DNA of 64,000 nucleotides from Glandiceps talaboti (GCF_964340395.1 NC_135561.1:4485501-4549500), one strand, 5' to 3'; positions 34,925 to 46,659 are shown, counted from the stretch's first letter. Notes: generated by a model from the sequence alone, not told the origin. Numbers and translations: made by a program.

Positions 34925-35280
34925 TATTAGTCCAGTAGTAAACTTGGGTTACTTGACATATTAAAGGGGTATTCATCCAGTATCAAACTTGGGTTATTCG
35001 GCATATACACGCACGGTTGATATTAATCCCATTGGTTATTCGGCATATAAACATACGGTTTTATATTCATCTAGTAGTGAACTTGTGATAAGGTTGACAT
35101 TCATCCAGTAGTAAACTTTGCATTATTCCTTATATAAAGTTCAACTTAATATTTATGAAGTAGTAAACTTTGGGCGTCCCTCACGATAATGTTGGCATAT
35201 AGTAGTAAACATGGGTTATTCGGCATATAATATATTCATAAATATTAAACTTGGGGTATTCGTGATATAAGGTCTTACAT
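34925..35280. repeat. Degenerate ATTCATCCAGTAGTAAACTT repeats, copy A
   Basis: About eight decayed copies of a 40-60 bp unit containing CCAGTAGTAAACTTGGGTTA and TTCGGCATATAA words, 3' of peptide gene A. The same degenerate series follows gene B at 41,920-42,280. Confidence 0.8.
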
Positions 35281-35470
35281 TTTTGATTTTCTTTTTTGAT
35301 TTTCATAATCGACAGGATTCGATATTAAGTTATGGTTAGTGTAAAACTGAAGTAAAGAGAAAAATATTAATCTTGTCAGAATATCTAGTTTGATAAACCC
35401 TCTACACCTTCCATCCTCCTCGATGCGATGGTCTTGGCAAGAATGGGATTTGTTCCATGAAGTGATACTA

Positions 35471-35844
35471 TTTCATATGAGACACACTTTTTCGTTTGAG
35501 ACTCGCATCGGAAATTACCATCACGAATATTTTACCTGGTCAATCCAATAAATATTTACCATATAACTCTAACACTGGTTTTGCACAAGAAATTCATAGA
35601 TCACTGATCAAGGAAAAGTATACATCGAAAACAGAATGTTTAGGTCTCTGACGCTGAACCCATTGCGATAGGTGACAACAGGTTTGCTCCAAATAGCGTT
35701 ATTACCGTGGTCATTACTGCTTGTTTCTCTAGTCTGCGTGTCAGACTCTGTGAACGTTATATCTGTAAACCTACAGCAACAAACCTTAATGCACATGTTC
35801 CTTTTGGGAAACACAAGAGTGCATTTAAAAAATCCCCGGAATAT
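35471..35844. other. Spacer between duplication copies
   Basis: About 370 bp between the end of copy A and the start of copy B with no supported feature. The short opposing open frames have no recognisable content. Confidence 0.5.
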
Positions 35845-37476
35845 TATGTGTCGCACTTGTGAACGTTCGTTTATCGGGTAGGGGAGGGGGGTTTGACATA
35901 AACAAACGATGTTCGTTTGTTGATGAGCTTGTGCAATATTGTGGGATCTTATTTGGGCACTCTAAATTAAACCTACGAATACATATACTCGGGTCATAGT
36001 GAAAGACAATTTGGATGGAATTACTACCACTGATGACGTCATTAAGCAGATACAAGTTGCCAGTTGTCATCTGATCTGCCATGCAAACTTCGGTCTTTCA
36101 ACTTAAACGTACTCGTATCAAGTTTTCACAACATTTATGATAACTGTATGGTTTGACAACATTAATAAGTCATACATAATCACCCAGCTGCAGCACTCTG
36201 TAGGAAGGCGTACATAATAATGTCTCAAAAGTTAATCTAACCTTGTTTACAACTTGAACATTCCCTTCTTTCTGGGTGCCTGTGTTCTTATACAAAGGAA
36301 AAATAATTGAACTGTATGCACAGACGACTTTTAGGATCATCAGTCTTCACATAGTTTATGAAATATGTAAGTCACATACATTTTGGTGGACACTTGGCTA
36401 TCATTATCGTCGATTTTACGATGCGATTGTATATCCAAAATCAACGCATTTGGGCATGATTTTGTCCCTACTGGAAATTAAACTTTGTAATATTTTCCGA
36501 CATCACCCCCAACGTTGTCGAAAACAAAAAGAAACGCAGTAGTTATCCTGTTTACCCATACCTGAAAGATACACACTGGAATCTACCCGACGTCTACTAT
36601 TTCCCATATGGCAGACTACAATCGCAGAGGTATTTCTCCGCCTCGTTCTGATGGTAAATAATGAGTTGTATGCTGGGAGAACCGGAAAGTCGGCTATTGA
36701 GCTCAGTTCACACGTACACGCCGAGGAGCATACATCATGCGTTCGGAGCTGAATGCACACACATTTGTCATAGTTTTCCGAGAGAGACAAGGGACGACAC
36801 AAAGACAGTCTAGTGGCCTTGAAATCGAACTTCATCAGCGAACATTATTTTTCCAGTAGACTTACTTAGTGTCACCAATTTTTATTCATCTGTTCAAACA
36901 GTTCACACTGACCATTTACAATTGGTCACAGTATTTAGAAATACATATAACCATCGACACAATTGTACTCGTGATTATTTAACCAACACTGAGAGTTAGG
37001 TCACGTGGCCAAAGATCACTTTGACAGTGTAAGTATTGTATATATGTTTTAAAATAACGGGTGTATAGAGACATTCTGCAACGGTATAAGTTTTGCAAGT
37101 CGTCTAGACAGTAATACATGCTGAATCTACATCACACAATGCAATGCGATAATTTCTATTTGAACGTGTCACCATTTCTGTTTCCACATATAAGGTGCGA
37201 TATCGGTCTGGTAGGAATGGGGGAGTCGCCCTCGCGAAAAGATGTGTAACGTTTTGAAACAATTATCTCCAGAAAGCGGCAAAGTACCCATCAAAAGATA
37301 TCATTAGAGCCATCTAACAGCTTTGCCCCTTTTAGAACCTATCACCCATACCATTCATCGATGAAAAAGACAGAAAGCCAAACATACAGCCATATAGATA
37401 GAGGGAAAAACTGTTGACTATGCACGTGTTTACCACACATATTACATTACATACATGCACCCAATAAATTCATTCA

Positions 37477-37479
<3 letters not shown>

Positions 37480-37509
<30 letters not shown>

Positions 37510-37957
37510 TACATGTACATACATACATACACAACATACATACATACATACATACATACATACATACATACATACATACATACACACACATACATACATA
37601 CATACATACATGCATGCATAGATACGTACGCACATACATACATACATACATACATACATACATACATACATACATACACACATACACACATACACACATA
37701 CATACATACATACACATACATATTTACGGTACGTACGTACGTACATATACGTACGCACGTACGTATACGTACGTACGTACGTACGTACGTACATACATAC
37801 ATACATACATACATACATACATACATGCATACATGCATACATACATACATACATACATACATACATACATACATACATACATACATACATACATACATAC
37901 ACACACACACAAACACACACACACACACACAAACAAACAAACAAACACAAACAAACA
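37480..37957. repeat. Compound (CA)n/(CATA)n/(CGTA)n microsatellite
   Basis: About 480 bp: (CA)n, (CATA)n, a (CGTA)n-rich self-complementary core near 37,731-37,792, more (CATA)n, then (CA)n/(CAAA)n. It is an expanded orthologue of the copy A tract at 15,936. Confidence 0.97.
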
Positions 37958-38942
37958 CCACAGAGTTAATTCCACAAAGATATAAATATGCAGTAGGCCT
38001 TGTTTGTGTGCTTTCTACTTTACCCCCACATAAACAAAGTAAGTTTTTACGAATCAGCGAAATAGATAATTTGAAAAATATTTAATAGCAGACTTGAATT
38101 TGTTTTACATGGACTTTGTTGGATTAACCCATTGCTGTCAATGATACCTGTCAAACACTGCTAGTAATATGAATCCATTTGACTAATCCTATATTGAGTT
38201 GTGGTGTCAATGTTCTACTATCATGTTTAAACCTGGGATAGACAAGTGTTCAGATGTCATACTCTACCGTAGGCAAGCGCCATCTCATAAGATAAACTGT
38301 GATATTTTGCTTCATCAAATGGCAAAAGATGTATTCACTAAAATTGGTCAATTATTTATAAAACACATGATTGTATCTCTTAATTATTGGTCATTATTTT
38401 CTGTACGTGGTGTAGTGCAGAGACAAGTTTAAATCTTCTGCGAAATCTTGGTTTAAATCTGTCACGATGTTGTGAATTGTTTCGTCGGTTGTGCATCATA
38501 TCTAGCGAGATCGAATGTAACTTTGCGACAAGCCACAAACGAAACCATGGAAATCGGAACGCACATCGCCAGAATGCCGTTCAAATATTTCTGGGTATAT
38601 AAACATATCTGTCAAATCTTAATCTATCTTTAGAAGATACAGATCTAAAAAGATGCGTTGGTTAGAAGGAAGAGTTAGAATTGAAATCTCAAGGTATGGT
38701 TTTCATCTTTATCAAATATGACAGTGAAAGACGAAAACAGAAGAGATAACGTTCCTAAAGACAGTACATTTACAACGCCGCGATATCAATCTTACACTTT
38801 TACATTTGTCTATTATACCAATCGATCACCTTGGTAGTTGCAGTCAAAAATCATTGATCATAAATAACAAATTGATTATTGGACGCATTCATCACGTTTG
38901 CAATAACTCATAACTCAAACACTCAAAACACGAGCTATATCT

Positions 38943-38950
38943 CATAAAAG
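38943..38950 (+). promoter_or_regulatory. Degenerate TATA box of peptide gene copy B
   Basis: CATAAAAG occupies the position of copy A's TATAAAAG. The downstream exon-1-like sequence is conserved, with a small insertion, up to the ACT|GTAAGT donor at 39,034. Confidence 0.45.
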
Positions 38951-39995
38951 GCAAGGGAGGTTAACAGAGCAAGTAGACACTTGTGATATCCTTTGACGCT
39001 TCACAAACGATAGCAGATATCTAGCTACTCACTGTAAGTATTATTTCATTTACACTTTACCATTGATCGGAGATACCCGCTCACTGTAAAATGTGACCAA
39101 CTTGTATATGCCAGTAGTTTAAGTTAATATTCATAATGTTATTATTATCCATCGCATGCTGTATGCTTTTATCTTTCTTTATGAGTTTCCCTTCTCTGGC
39201 ATTGTTTATCAGTTTCCATAACAATACAATCTTTGTTACACCGTAAATTCATACATATTACGTATACCGTTTTGGATTTGAGAAATCAGAATTTCTATTG
39301 TATTCTATTTCATACCTATTACTGTACTGTACCCAAGACGTCGTTATCGTGTCCCCCTCCACCAACTTTGATATCTTCCAAACCCACCCGATTCCATCAT
39401 TTCCATTTATACCACTACTACCAACAATACCAAAGTTACTAACAACATTACTATTGCCACCAATACCACCACTGCCACCAAACTACTGTTATTGACAATG
39501 CCACTACTAAACTATTACCACTGTTACCACTACTACAAACAACAACACTGCTACTAACAATACCACTAGTACTAACAACACAACTACTAACACCAATACC
39601 ACTACTACTACGAAAACCACTGGCACTGCTACTTCGACACCATAATACAAACAACAGAACTACAGAATTTCTGTACTGTAAGGAAAGGGTGTATGACTAA
39701 AATTAAATAAACCAACGTGTTATATTTCTATATATTTTCCGATATATGTGAATAATACATATTTTTTGAGAGAACGAGAACATTACTGCAAATTCTATCA
39801 AAAGACAGACAGCATTTAATTTGTAGTGAAATATAAAAAGTTGTGGCAACCGTGTACATTAGTTTGGGATTAGATAAGAAATAAGTTTCAAAGAAATGCA
39901 AAATTTATGTTTGAAAAGGATGGTGACAATTTTCTCTTGATATTAAAGGTATGTCCTTCAATGTTTTGTATTTACATCTTTATTTACAGACCATT

Positions 39996-40283
39996 ATGAA
40001 CAAGGCAGCCATTGTTGGGTTATTCCTTATCCTTTGTATTTCTGGTGAAATCTACATGACAAGTGCTTTAGGTGTAAGTATAAATGTTATTATATGTATG
40101 ACGTATGGTAGAAATATTGTAACAGTTGCAGATAAATTCGTAAGTTTTTTTCGTAGGAATGCGTTGGTATTCTGAAATCTCTACTAGTGACGTCGACTAT
40201 CGAGAGTAAACTTGTGAATTCGAAAAGATTGAAGTTTGGCTTTCTGCAATTAATCTTAAAACTCATGAATTAACAAATCACTA

Positions 40284-40355
<72 letters not shown>

Positions 40356-41525
40356 ACTAACAGCACCACTACTACCACTGCGACTAACAACACAACTATT
40401 AGCTCTATTACATGTATGTATGTATGTATGTATGTATGTATGTATGTATGTATGTATGTATGTATGTATGTATGTATGTATGTATGTATGTACATTGTAT
40501 GTATGTATGTATGTATGTATGTATGTATGTATGTATGTATGTATGTATGTATGTATGTATGTATGTATGTATGTATGTACGTATGTACGTACGTACGTAC
40601 GTATGTATGTATGTATGTATATATGTGGTATGTATGTATGTATGTATTTATGTATGTATGTATGTATGTATGTATGTATGTATGTATGTATGTATGTATG
40701 TATGTATGTATGTATGTGTGTGTATATATGTGTGTGCATGTATGTATGTATGTATGTATGTATGTATGTATGTATGTATGTATGTATGTATGTATGTATG
40801 TATGTATGTATGTATGTATGTATGTCCGTCGCTTGCTCGGAATAGCTAAACAGGTAGCTATTACGCAGGTACATGTTGTATCTTTTATGTATATTTATAT
40901 AAATCTCTATTTTTTTAATCACGAGAATGTAATTATAACCTTTTGAAAATATGAATGTAATGTAATTTTATCGGGCAGAGGGTGCTCAAGGTGTTTTACT
41001 TTTGGGATAATTATTAATCTTATCATCGGAACTCGAAAAAGGCCTATTTGTTTACAATTGTTTATTTTTCCTATATTGTTAAAATATTATTTATTTCACT
41101 TTTTAAAAATACATCGTGTCATATAAGGAAAGTAATGATTTGGAAGAACTTCTCTTTCCACCGAATACGGGGGTCGCCGACATCCACTAAAGCTCGCCGC
41201 TTGAGGGCGCTCGGTAGAAGTAACTCTTTAAATTTAGTAGTAAAGTGAAACGAAGATTTTAAAATTGATTATTACATGATACCCTGTAGGGAAGAATACT
41301 TTTAAAACGGAAAACAAAAATTAAAAGTTAACTATAAACAAAAAAACATTTGTTAACATATTTGTTACCTCATCTTTTCATTTATAGCAACGAGGATGGA
41401 GGCGCCCTCCAGGCAGACGTGGTGACATTGACGATGCCTCTCGCGAATATACCAATCAACTCCGTTCTGTTCAGAACAAACGATATGAAGACGGCTTCGA
41501 CGTACAAAGAGACGATGATGTTTAA
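39996..41525 (+). CDS. Secreted amidated-peptide precursor, copy B
   Basis: CDS is join(39996..40073, 41388..41525), 71 residues, with splice sites in the same places as copy A. The signal-peptide exon is identical to copy A in all 78 bases. Exon 3 starts QRGWRRPPGRR, again a Gln followed by a Gly-dibasic amidation and cleavage signal; the acidic spacer, second KR and final YEDGFDVQRDDDV match copy A. The predicted product is a pyroglutamyl amidated octapeptide with three Arg. Changes between copies cluster in the peptide, suggesting diversifying selection. An ATTAAA signal lies at 41,738-41,743. Function unknown (neuropeptide, antimicrobial or venom-type peptide all possible). Confidence 0.75.
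40284..40354. repeat. (GTCT)n microsatellite
   Basis: About 70 bp of pure (GTCT)n in intron 2 of peptide gene B. A short ACTACCACTGCGAC-type stretch separates it from the next block and matches the simple sequence at 32,740-32,770, suggesting exchange between intron repeats. Confidence 0.95.
40410..40826. repeat. (GTAT)n compound microsatellite
   Basis: About 415 bp of (GTAT)n with a (GTAC)n patch near 40,578-40,603 and (GT)n/TATATG interruptions, in intron 2 of peptide gene B. Confidence 0.97.
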
Positions 41526-41919
41526 CTCAAAAGACGGCATTGATGAGAGGGCGTTTATTCCAAAAATCACAAGAAGACCGAACTCAATGTACGAGTAGTT
41601 TGCATATATATATATTAATCTTAATCCTAGTGATGTCAACTGCTTCGTAATATCTTTTCCATTTTGTGATCAAGAAGCACAATCCCTGCGTTTGATATAT
41701 ATTGTATATCGAATAATCCTAACACCAATATCTGAATATTAAATTGTAAGCACTGTTGCTTCTTAAAGCTTCATATTGTCATCTGACTTCTAGTTTGATT
41801 TCATTAACATTTTAAATGTAATATATTACTGGTGGATGTTAACACACTAGTTATACGTAAACGTGGTATCAGTGAGGAAACATTCACAAAGTGCCAACCG
41901 TACATGTAATTTATATTCG

Positions 41920-42280
41920 TCCAATACTCAACGTGGGCAAGTCGTATTATAAGGTCGATATTCGTTCAGTAGTTAAGTTGAGTTATTCAGAATCGATATA
42001 CCAAGTTGATACTCGTCTAGTAGTAAACTTGAGGTATTTGTCATATAATGTTGATACTCGTCTAGTAGTAAACTTGAGGTATTTCTATATAAGGTTGATA
42101 TTCGTTCGGTTCTTTTACGTCATATTCGGGAGACATTCATCCGGTAGTTAACTTGGGTTATTGGTCATGTAAGGTTGCTATTCATCCAGTAGTTAATTGC
42201 GCAATTTGGTATATAAGGGTGGTTATTTAGCATATAATGTTGATATTCATAAAATATTAATCAAACTTGGGGTATTCGTG
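41920..42280. repeat. Degenerate GTAGTAAACTTG repeats, copy B
   Basis: Decayed repeat series with TCGTCTAGTAGTAAACTTG units, the counterpart of 34,925-35,280. A near-exact pair of about 49-bp units lies at about 42,009-42,085. Confidence 0.8.
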
Positions 42281-43019
42281 ATTTCTTGATAAGGTTTTAA
42301 ATTTTTGATTTTCAGTTTTGATTTTCATAACCGACAGGATTCGATATTAAGTTATGGTGTGTGTAAAACTGAAGTAAAGCGAAAAATACTAACCTTACCA
42401 GAATGTCCAGTTTGATAACCCCGTAAACCTTCCATCCTCCTCGATGCGATGGTCTTGGCAAGATCGCATTGAGAATGGGACTTGTTCGGTGAAGTGATAA
42501 CTTTGGCTAAAATGCTCACCTGCATGTGTTGGATTATGATCATGAACTAATAACATAAAGCTAAATAATCATTGAGAAGTTGGTCACAATGATCGAATTG
42601 CAAAGCTTTCAAGTCCTGTAGATAGTAGATGGCTTATTCACAATTTGAATACAACTTTGATAAATTGCCAATAAGATAATACTATTTGGAAAACAAATAA
42701 ATGCGGCACGGCTGTGATATGAACTCCAAAATGTACATGACTTCGCAAAAGCTAGCCTTGCAAACTTGACAGTTTCAACGTCAAAAGATCAAACCTCTCC
42801 CTCCTTTCTGTGGTATATATCGAATATCGAATATGGCTGTAATCTTTCAATTACTACCACCCTTGGCGTGAAAGCTGTACACACCCATCTTTGCAATTCA
42901 ACGAGTTCTTACTAATACACATACATATTAACGGAATGTGAAAAAAAAAACCATTGGATACGATAGTATGCCATACAACTGAATTATTGAAATTATGTTC
43001 ACCAAACCGAGAGTTTGAG

Positions 43020-43553
43020 CACAGGGTAAAGGACCAATGATCAATTTTGTACTCGCGATTTTCCGGATTTCTAATATTATTTTCTGTACATTTCAAATAA
43101 AGTTTTAAATACTGTTTCCTCTTACTGTTTTTTTTCTATTTCCTACCTAATATCAATGTCTTATCTGAGTTTATCAGCTTTGCATTAATTAGTAGCTTGC
43201 TAGAACAAACTCACTATTTGCCCAAATTAACGCATTATACCGTGAGTGTAAACATCTACTGATCCGACTAAATGGTAATACACGTCCGTGTATTACCATT
43301 TAGTCGGATCAGTAGATGTTTACACTCACGGCATAATGAGTTAATTTGGGCAAATAGTGAGTTTGTTCTAGCAAGCTACTAATTAATGCAAAGCTGATAA
43401 ACTCAGATAAGACATTGATATCAGGTAGGAAATAGAAGAAAAAAACAGTAAGAGGAAACAGTATTTAAAACTTTATTTGGAATGTACAGAAAATAATATT
43501 AGAAATCCGGAAAATCGCGAGTACAAAATTGATCATTGGTCCTTTACCCTGTG
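43020..43553. repeat. Giant near-perfect palindrome, ~265-bp arms
   Basis: The left arm (43,020-43,284) is the reverse complement of the right arm (43,287-43,553) with only 2 bases (TC) between them. Reading outward from the centre (TAATACACG|TC|CGTGTATTA), the arms differ by a couple of substitutions and a 2-bp indel in a T-run. Homology stops abruptly at CACAGGG/CCCTGTG. No transposase or terminal signature of a DNA transposon is seen, so a foldback element or a recent palindromic duplication are both possible. Confidence 0.95.
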
Positions 43554-43965
43554 GTTTGAGGGCGCTCAACATGTTACCCATAAGTCTTCGCGAATTCGTA
43601 GAAGAGCCCCAGCGATGAGAGTCTGGGTAACCGAGACTAAGTCAGTGCGATTGGGGAATTCCCTTCTATTCAGTTTCAAAATGTTTTTTTTTCCTTCTGG
43701 AGTTTGTTTCTGATTTGACATTTCTTCAGCACGGATGTGTTATATGAAATCATATGAGGTACAAACATTCACTTTGTTTTCCTCGAAAATTCAGTTAGAA
43801 TAGTTCCAACAGTGACGGGGCCAAAATACAACAACACTGAATGAATATTTACGGAAGTAGAGCAGCGGGTGACATAGAGGAAGTCACCGACAAGTTAGAG
43901 GAAGCTTATTCAAGAAGGGACAATATAATATTTTATGAGTAATTGGAATTAAGGTGAGGATTTAC

Positions 43966-44195
43966 GTCTTTCTAGTCGCCCATGACCATCACACTGTGCA
44001 TGTATCTTTCTAGTAGCCCATGACCATACACTGTGCATGTATCTTTCTAGTAGCCCATGACCATACACTGTGCATGTATCTTTCTAGTAGCCCATGACGA
44101 TACACTGTGCATGTATCTTTCTAGTAGCCCATGACCATACACTGTGCATGTATCTTTCTAGTAGCCCATGACCATACACTGTGCATGTATCTTTG
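43966..44195. repeat. 37-bp tandem repeat, ~6 copies
   Basis: Units carry TTTCTAGTAGCCCATGACCA and ACACTGTGCATGTATC. The middle copies are almost identical, indicating recent homogenisation. Confidence 0.95.
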
Positions 44196-44589
44196 TCTGC
44201 ATTATGGTATTCGTGCGAGGTAACTTCGTGTATGTCAAATATTCCAACCATATCATGACCTTGTGTCAAAGGTCAAAAGTCGAAAACCCTGACATGTATA
44301 TCTTAACGCATTTCACACTGATTTCCTGGTTTGCAATGTTTATAAAACTATACACAGTGGTATTGGAATGCAATGCTATGGATGTGGTTAGTACATTCTG
44401 GCAACTTCAAAACGTCTTCCCTTGGCCCTTCCCCCAGCCCTTCCGGCGAAATAAAAACATATCCTCACCCCATAGCTAAATATTCAATTTGTGTTACGGT
44501 GCGCCCCTTAGCCCTGTCATTATCTCGATACAAACAAAAACAAAACATGTATCTTATCATGATTGTAATCGTTACGGTTTGTGGACTAT

Positions 44590-45745
44590 ACCATGCAGAC
44601 ACATGCAACAATTGTATTACAATGCATATAAACCACCCTCTGCAAGAGACAGAGGCATGCAACAATTGTATTACAATGTATATAAATCATCCTCTGCAAG
44701 AGACAGACACGTGCAACAATTGTATTACAATGTATATAAACCACCCTCTGCAAGAGACAGAGGCATGCAACAATTGTATTACAATGTATATAAATCACCC
44801 TCTGCAAGAGACAGACACATGCAACAATTGTATTACAATGTATATAAATCACCCTCTGCAAGAGACAGAGGCATGCAACAATTGTATTACAATGTATATA
44901 AATCACCCTCTGCAAGAGACAGAGGCATGCTACAATTATATTACAATGTATATAAATCATCCTCTGCAAGAGACAGACACGTGCAAGAATTGTATTATAA
45001 TGTATATAAACCACCCCCTTCAAGAGGCAGATAATGCTACAATTGTATTACAATGTATATAAATCACCCTCTGCAAGAGACAGACACATGCAACAATTGT
45101 ATTACAATGTATATAAACCACCCTCTGTAAGAGACAGAGGCATGCAACAATTGTATTACAATGTATATAAATCACCCTCTACAAGAGACAGACACATGCA
45201 ACAATTGTATTACAATGTATATAAACCACCCCTTCAAGAGGCAGATAATGCTACAATTGTATTACAATGTATATAAATCACCCTCTGCAAGAGACAGAGG
45301 CATGCAACAATTGTATTACAATGTATATAAATCACCCTCTGCAAGAGACAGACACATGCAACAATTGTATTACAATGTATATAAACCACCCTCTGCAAGA
45401 GACAGAGGCATGCAACAATTGTATTACAATGTATATAAATCATCCTCTGCAAGAGACAGAGGCATGCAACAATTGTATTACAATGTATATAAATCATCCT
45501 CTGCAAGAGACAGACACGTGCAAGAATTGTATTATAATGTATATAAACCACCCCCTTCAAGAGGCAGATAATGCTAAAATTATATTACAATGTATATAAA
45601 TCACCCTCTGCAAGAGACAGAGGCATGCAACAATTGTATTACAATGTATATAAATCACCCTCTGTATGAGACCACAGACCCTCCACCAACAGACACATGC
45701 AACGTTTGTATTACAATACATATAAATCACCTTTGCAAGAGACAG
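44590..45745. repeat. 54-bp minisatellite, ~20 copies
   Basis: The unit contains CATGCAACAATTGTATTACA, a TATATAAA core and CACCCTCTGCAAGAGACAGA. Because 54 is divisible by three, long frames of an 18-residue period stay open on both strands. I do not regard these as genes: start context, splice sites and codon signal are absent, and a decayed relative at 17,985-18,215 has no open frame. Confidence 0.95.
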
Positions 45746-46225
45746 TTACAAGCAATAATTGAATCCGATCTGATATTTATTCCTCCACAGATTACTTTCT
45801 TCTGCTGTAATGTTTGTCAAACTTCACACGTCAACCAAGGTCTAAGCAAGCCAAGAATCTTTAGGGGGTTGGCTAAGGAAGATAGGGAACGCTATATCGC
45901 GCTAGAGTCATAATCGGCGGGGGCTCATTTCAGATAATGAATTTGGGAAGGGTACCATTTGAAAATGACCCAATTCAAATTCTGTGCAAACATTTCTGTG
46001 GTAATAGCTAGAACTGATTAGTTTTCTGGCGAGATTCAGGTATGCCAAGACGCTAGACGGAAAACAGACATTTGACGCAATCCATAATGTGAATTGTCAA
46101 TACAGTTTATACAACTGTCAAGAATCTAAGATCAGCTTTGCTTATTCGATAGGTGAAAGCATTAAGCAACCTTTAAAATATAGCATTATCTCTCCGTTTT
46201 AGTTTTAATTTCGTTTTAGTTTCAG
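45746..46225. other. Non-coding, nothing recognised
   Basis: The first about 100 bp match the sequence 3' of the small array at 18.3 kb. The rest has no supportable feature. Confidence 0.5.
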
Positions 46226-46374
46226 AATATGGGCAATACTCATAGTCAGGTTGGGCCAATACCCCCTCCTGTAGGTAATGCGTTGGCAAACTACCGTGGG
46301 TTTGCCAACTATAAAATGGGCTGGAGATGGCAGTATTGATTTAGGCGATCGAGAAGGCACTGAAGCTGACACAG
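46226..46374 (+). CDS. Possible 5' mini-exons of the caspase gene
   Basis: After a TTTCAG acceptor, ATG at 46,229 begins MGNTHSQVGPIPPP, a classic N-myristoylation start, up to a GTAATG donor at 46,275. A second segment (46,327-46,374), flanked by AG and GTAATA, continues the frame and ends in phase 1, the phase the caspase exon at 47,922 requires. The intervening intron would be only 52 bp, and the start of the caspase p20 domain would still be missing. Read without splicing, the frame stops after 36 codons. Treat as a hypothesis. Confidence 0.2.
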
Positions 46375-46444
46375 GTAATATGCTAGTAAATGTATTCTCG
46401 TTCTCACTCATGTTATTAGAAGCAGAAAGAAATAAAAATTGTTA

Positions 46445-46555
<111 letters not shown>

Positions 46556-46659
46556 AACATATATATACACTAAGCAGGTTCATTTGAGCATATAGAAGAA
46601 ACAGTTAAGTGTGTACACACGCACACACACACACACACACACACATTTTCATAGAAGTA

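Larger units (their letters stand above)
14263..35470 (+). repeat. Tandem segmental duplication, copy A
   Basis: Sequence blocks from about 14,263 to 35,470 recur in the same order and orientation at 35,848-42,500. Matches include the AAACAAACGATGTTCGTT region (14,328 and 35,900), the TCAGATGTCATACTCTACCG region (18,460 and 38,251), the peptide-gene exons and their 3' flanks. Copy A is longer because of a roughly 2.2 kb insertion (about 16,131-18,340), a TAGTG expansion and the LTR retroelement. Divergence differs between blocks: exon 2 is identical, while flanks show scattered substitutions and indels. Confidence 0.9.
35845..42500 (+). repeat. Tandem segmental duplication, copy B
   Basis: Second copy of the unit described at 14,263-35,470, in direct orientation. 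It lacks the LTR element and the 2.2 kb insertion, and so represents the simpler arrangement. It ends in the shared CTCGATGCGATGGTCTTGGC block at about 42,440. Confidence 0.9.

Noticed and set aside
36503-36835. 110-codon minus-strand frame in copy B
   Set aside because: The corresponding region in copy A (14,990-15,310) is broken by indels into different frames, so protein conservation is not supported.
33295-41525. Assigning the peptide genes to GnRH, corazonin or AKH
   Set aside because: The pGlu start, GW and PG-dibasic layout are suggestive, but length and residues do not match any of these families well enough to name them.
42854-43713. Similar 78-80 codon frames at 42.85-43.10 and 43.48-43.71 kb sharing an N-terminus
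   Set aside because: The shared part is simply the two arms of the giant palindrome. The frames diverge as soon as the arms end.
44373-45599. Open frames with 18-residue repeats, up to 229 codons, on both strands
   Set aside because: The unit length is a multiple of three, so frames stay open by arithmetic. The related locus at 18 kb has no frame and no gene signals are present.
44590-45745. Possible CRISPR-like array
   Set aside because: The whole 54-bp unit repeats, with no variable spacers, in a eukaryotic context. It is a minisatellite.
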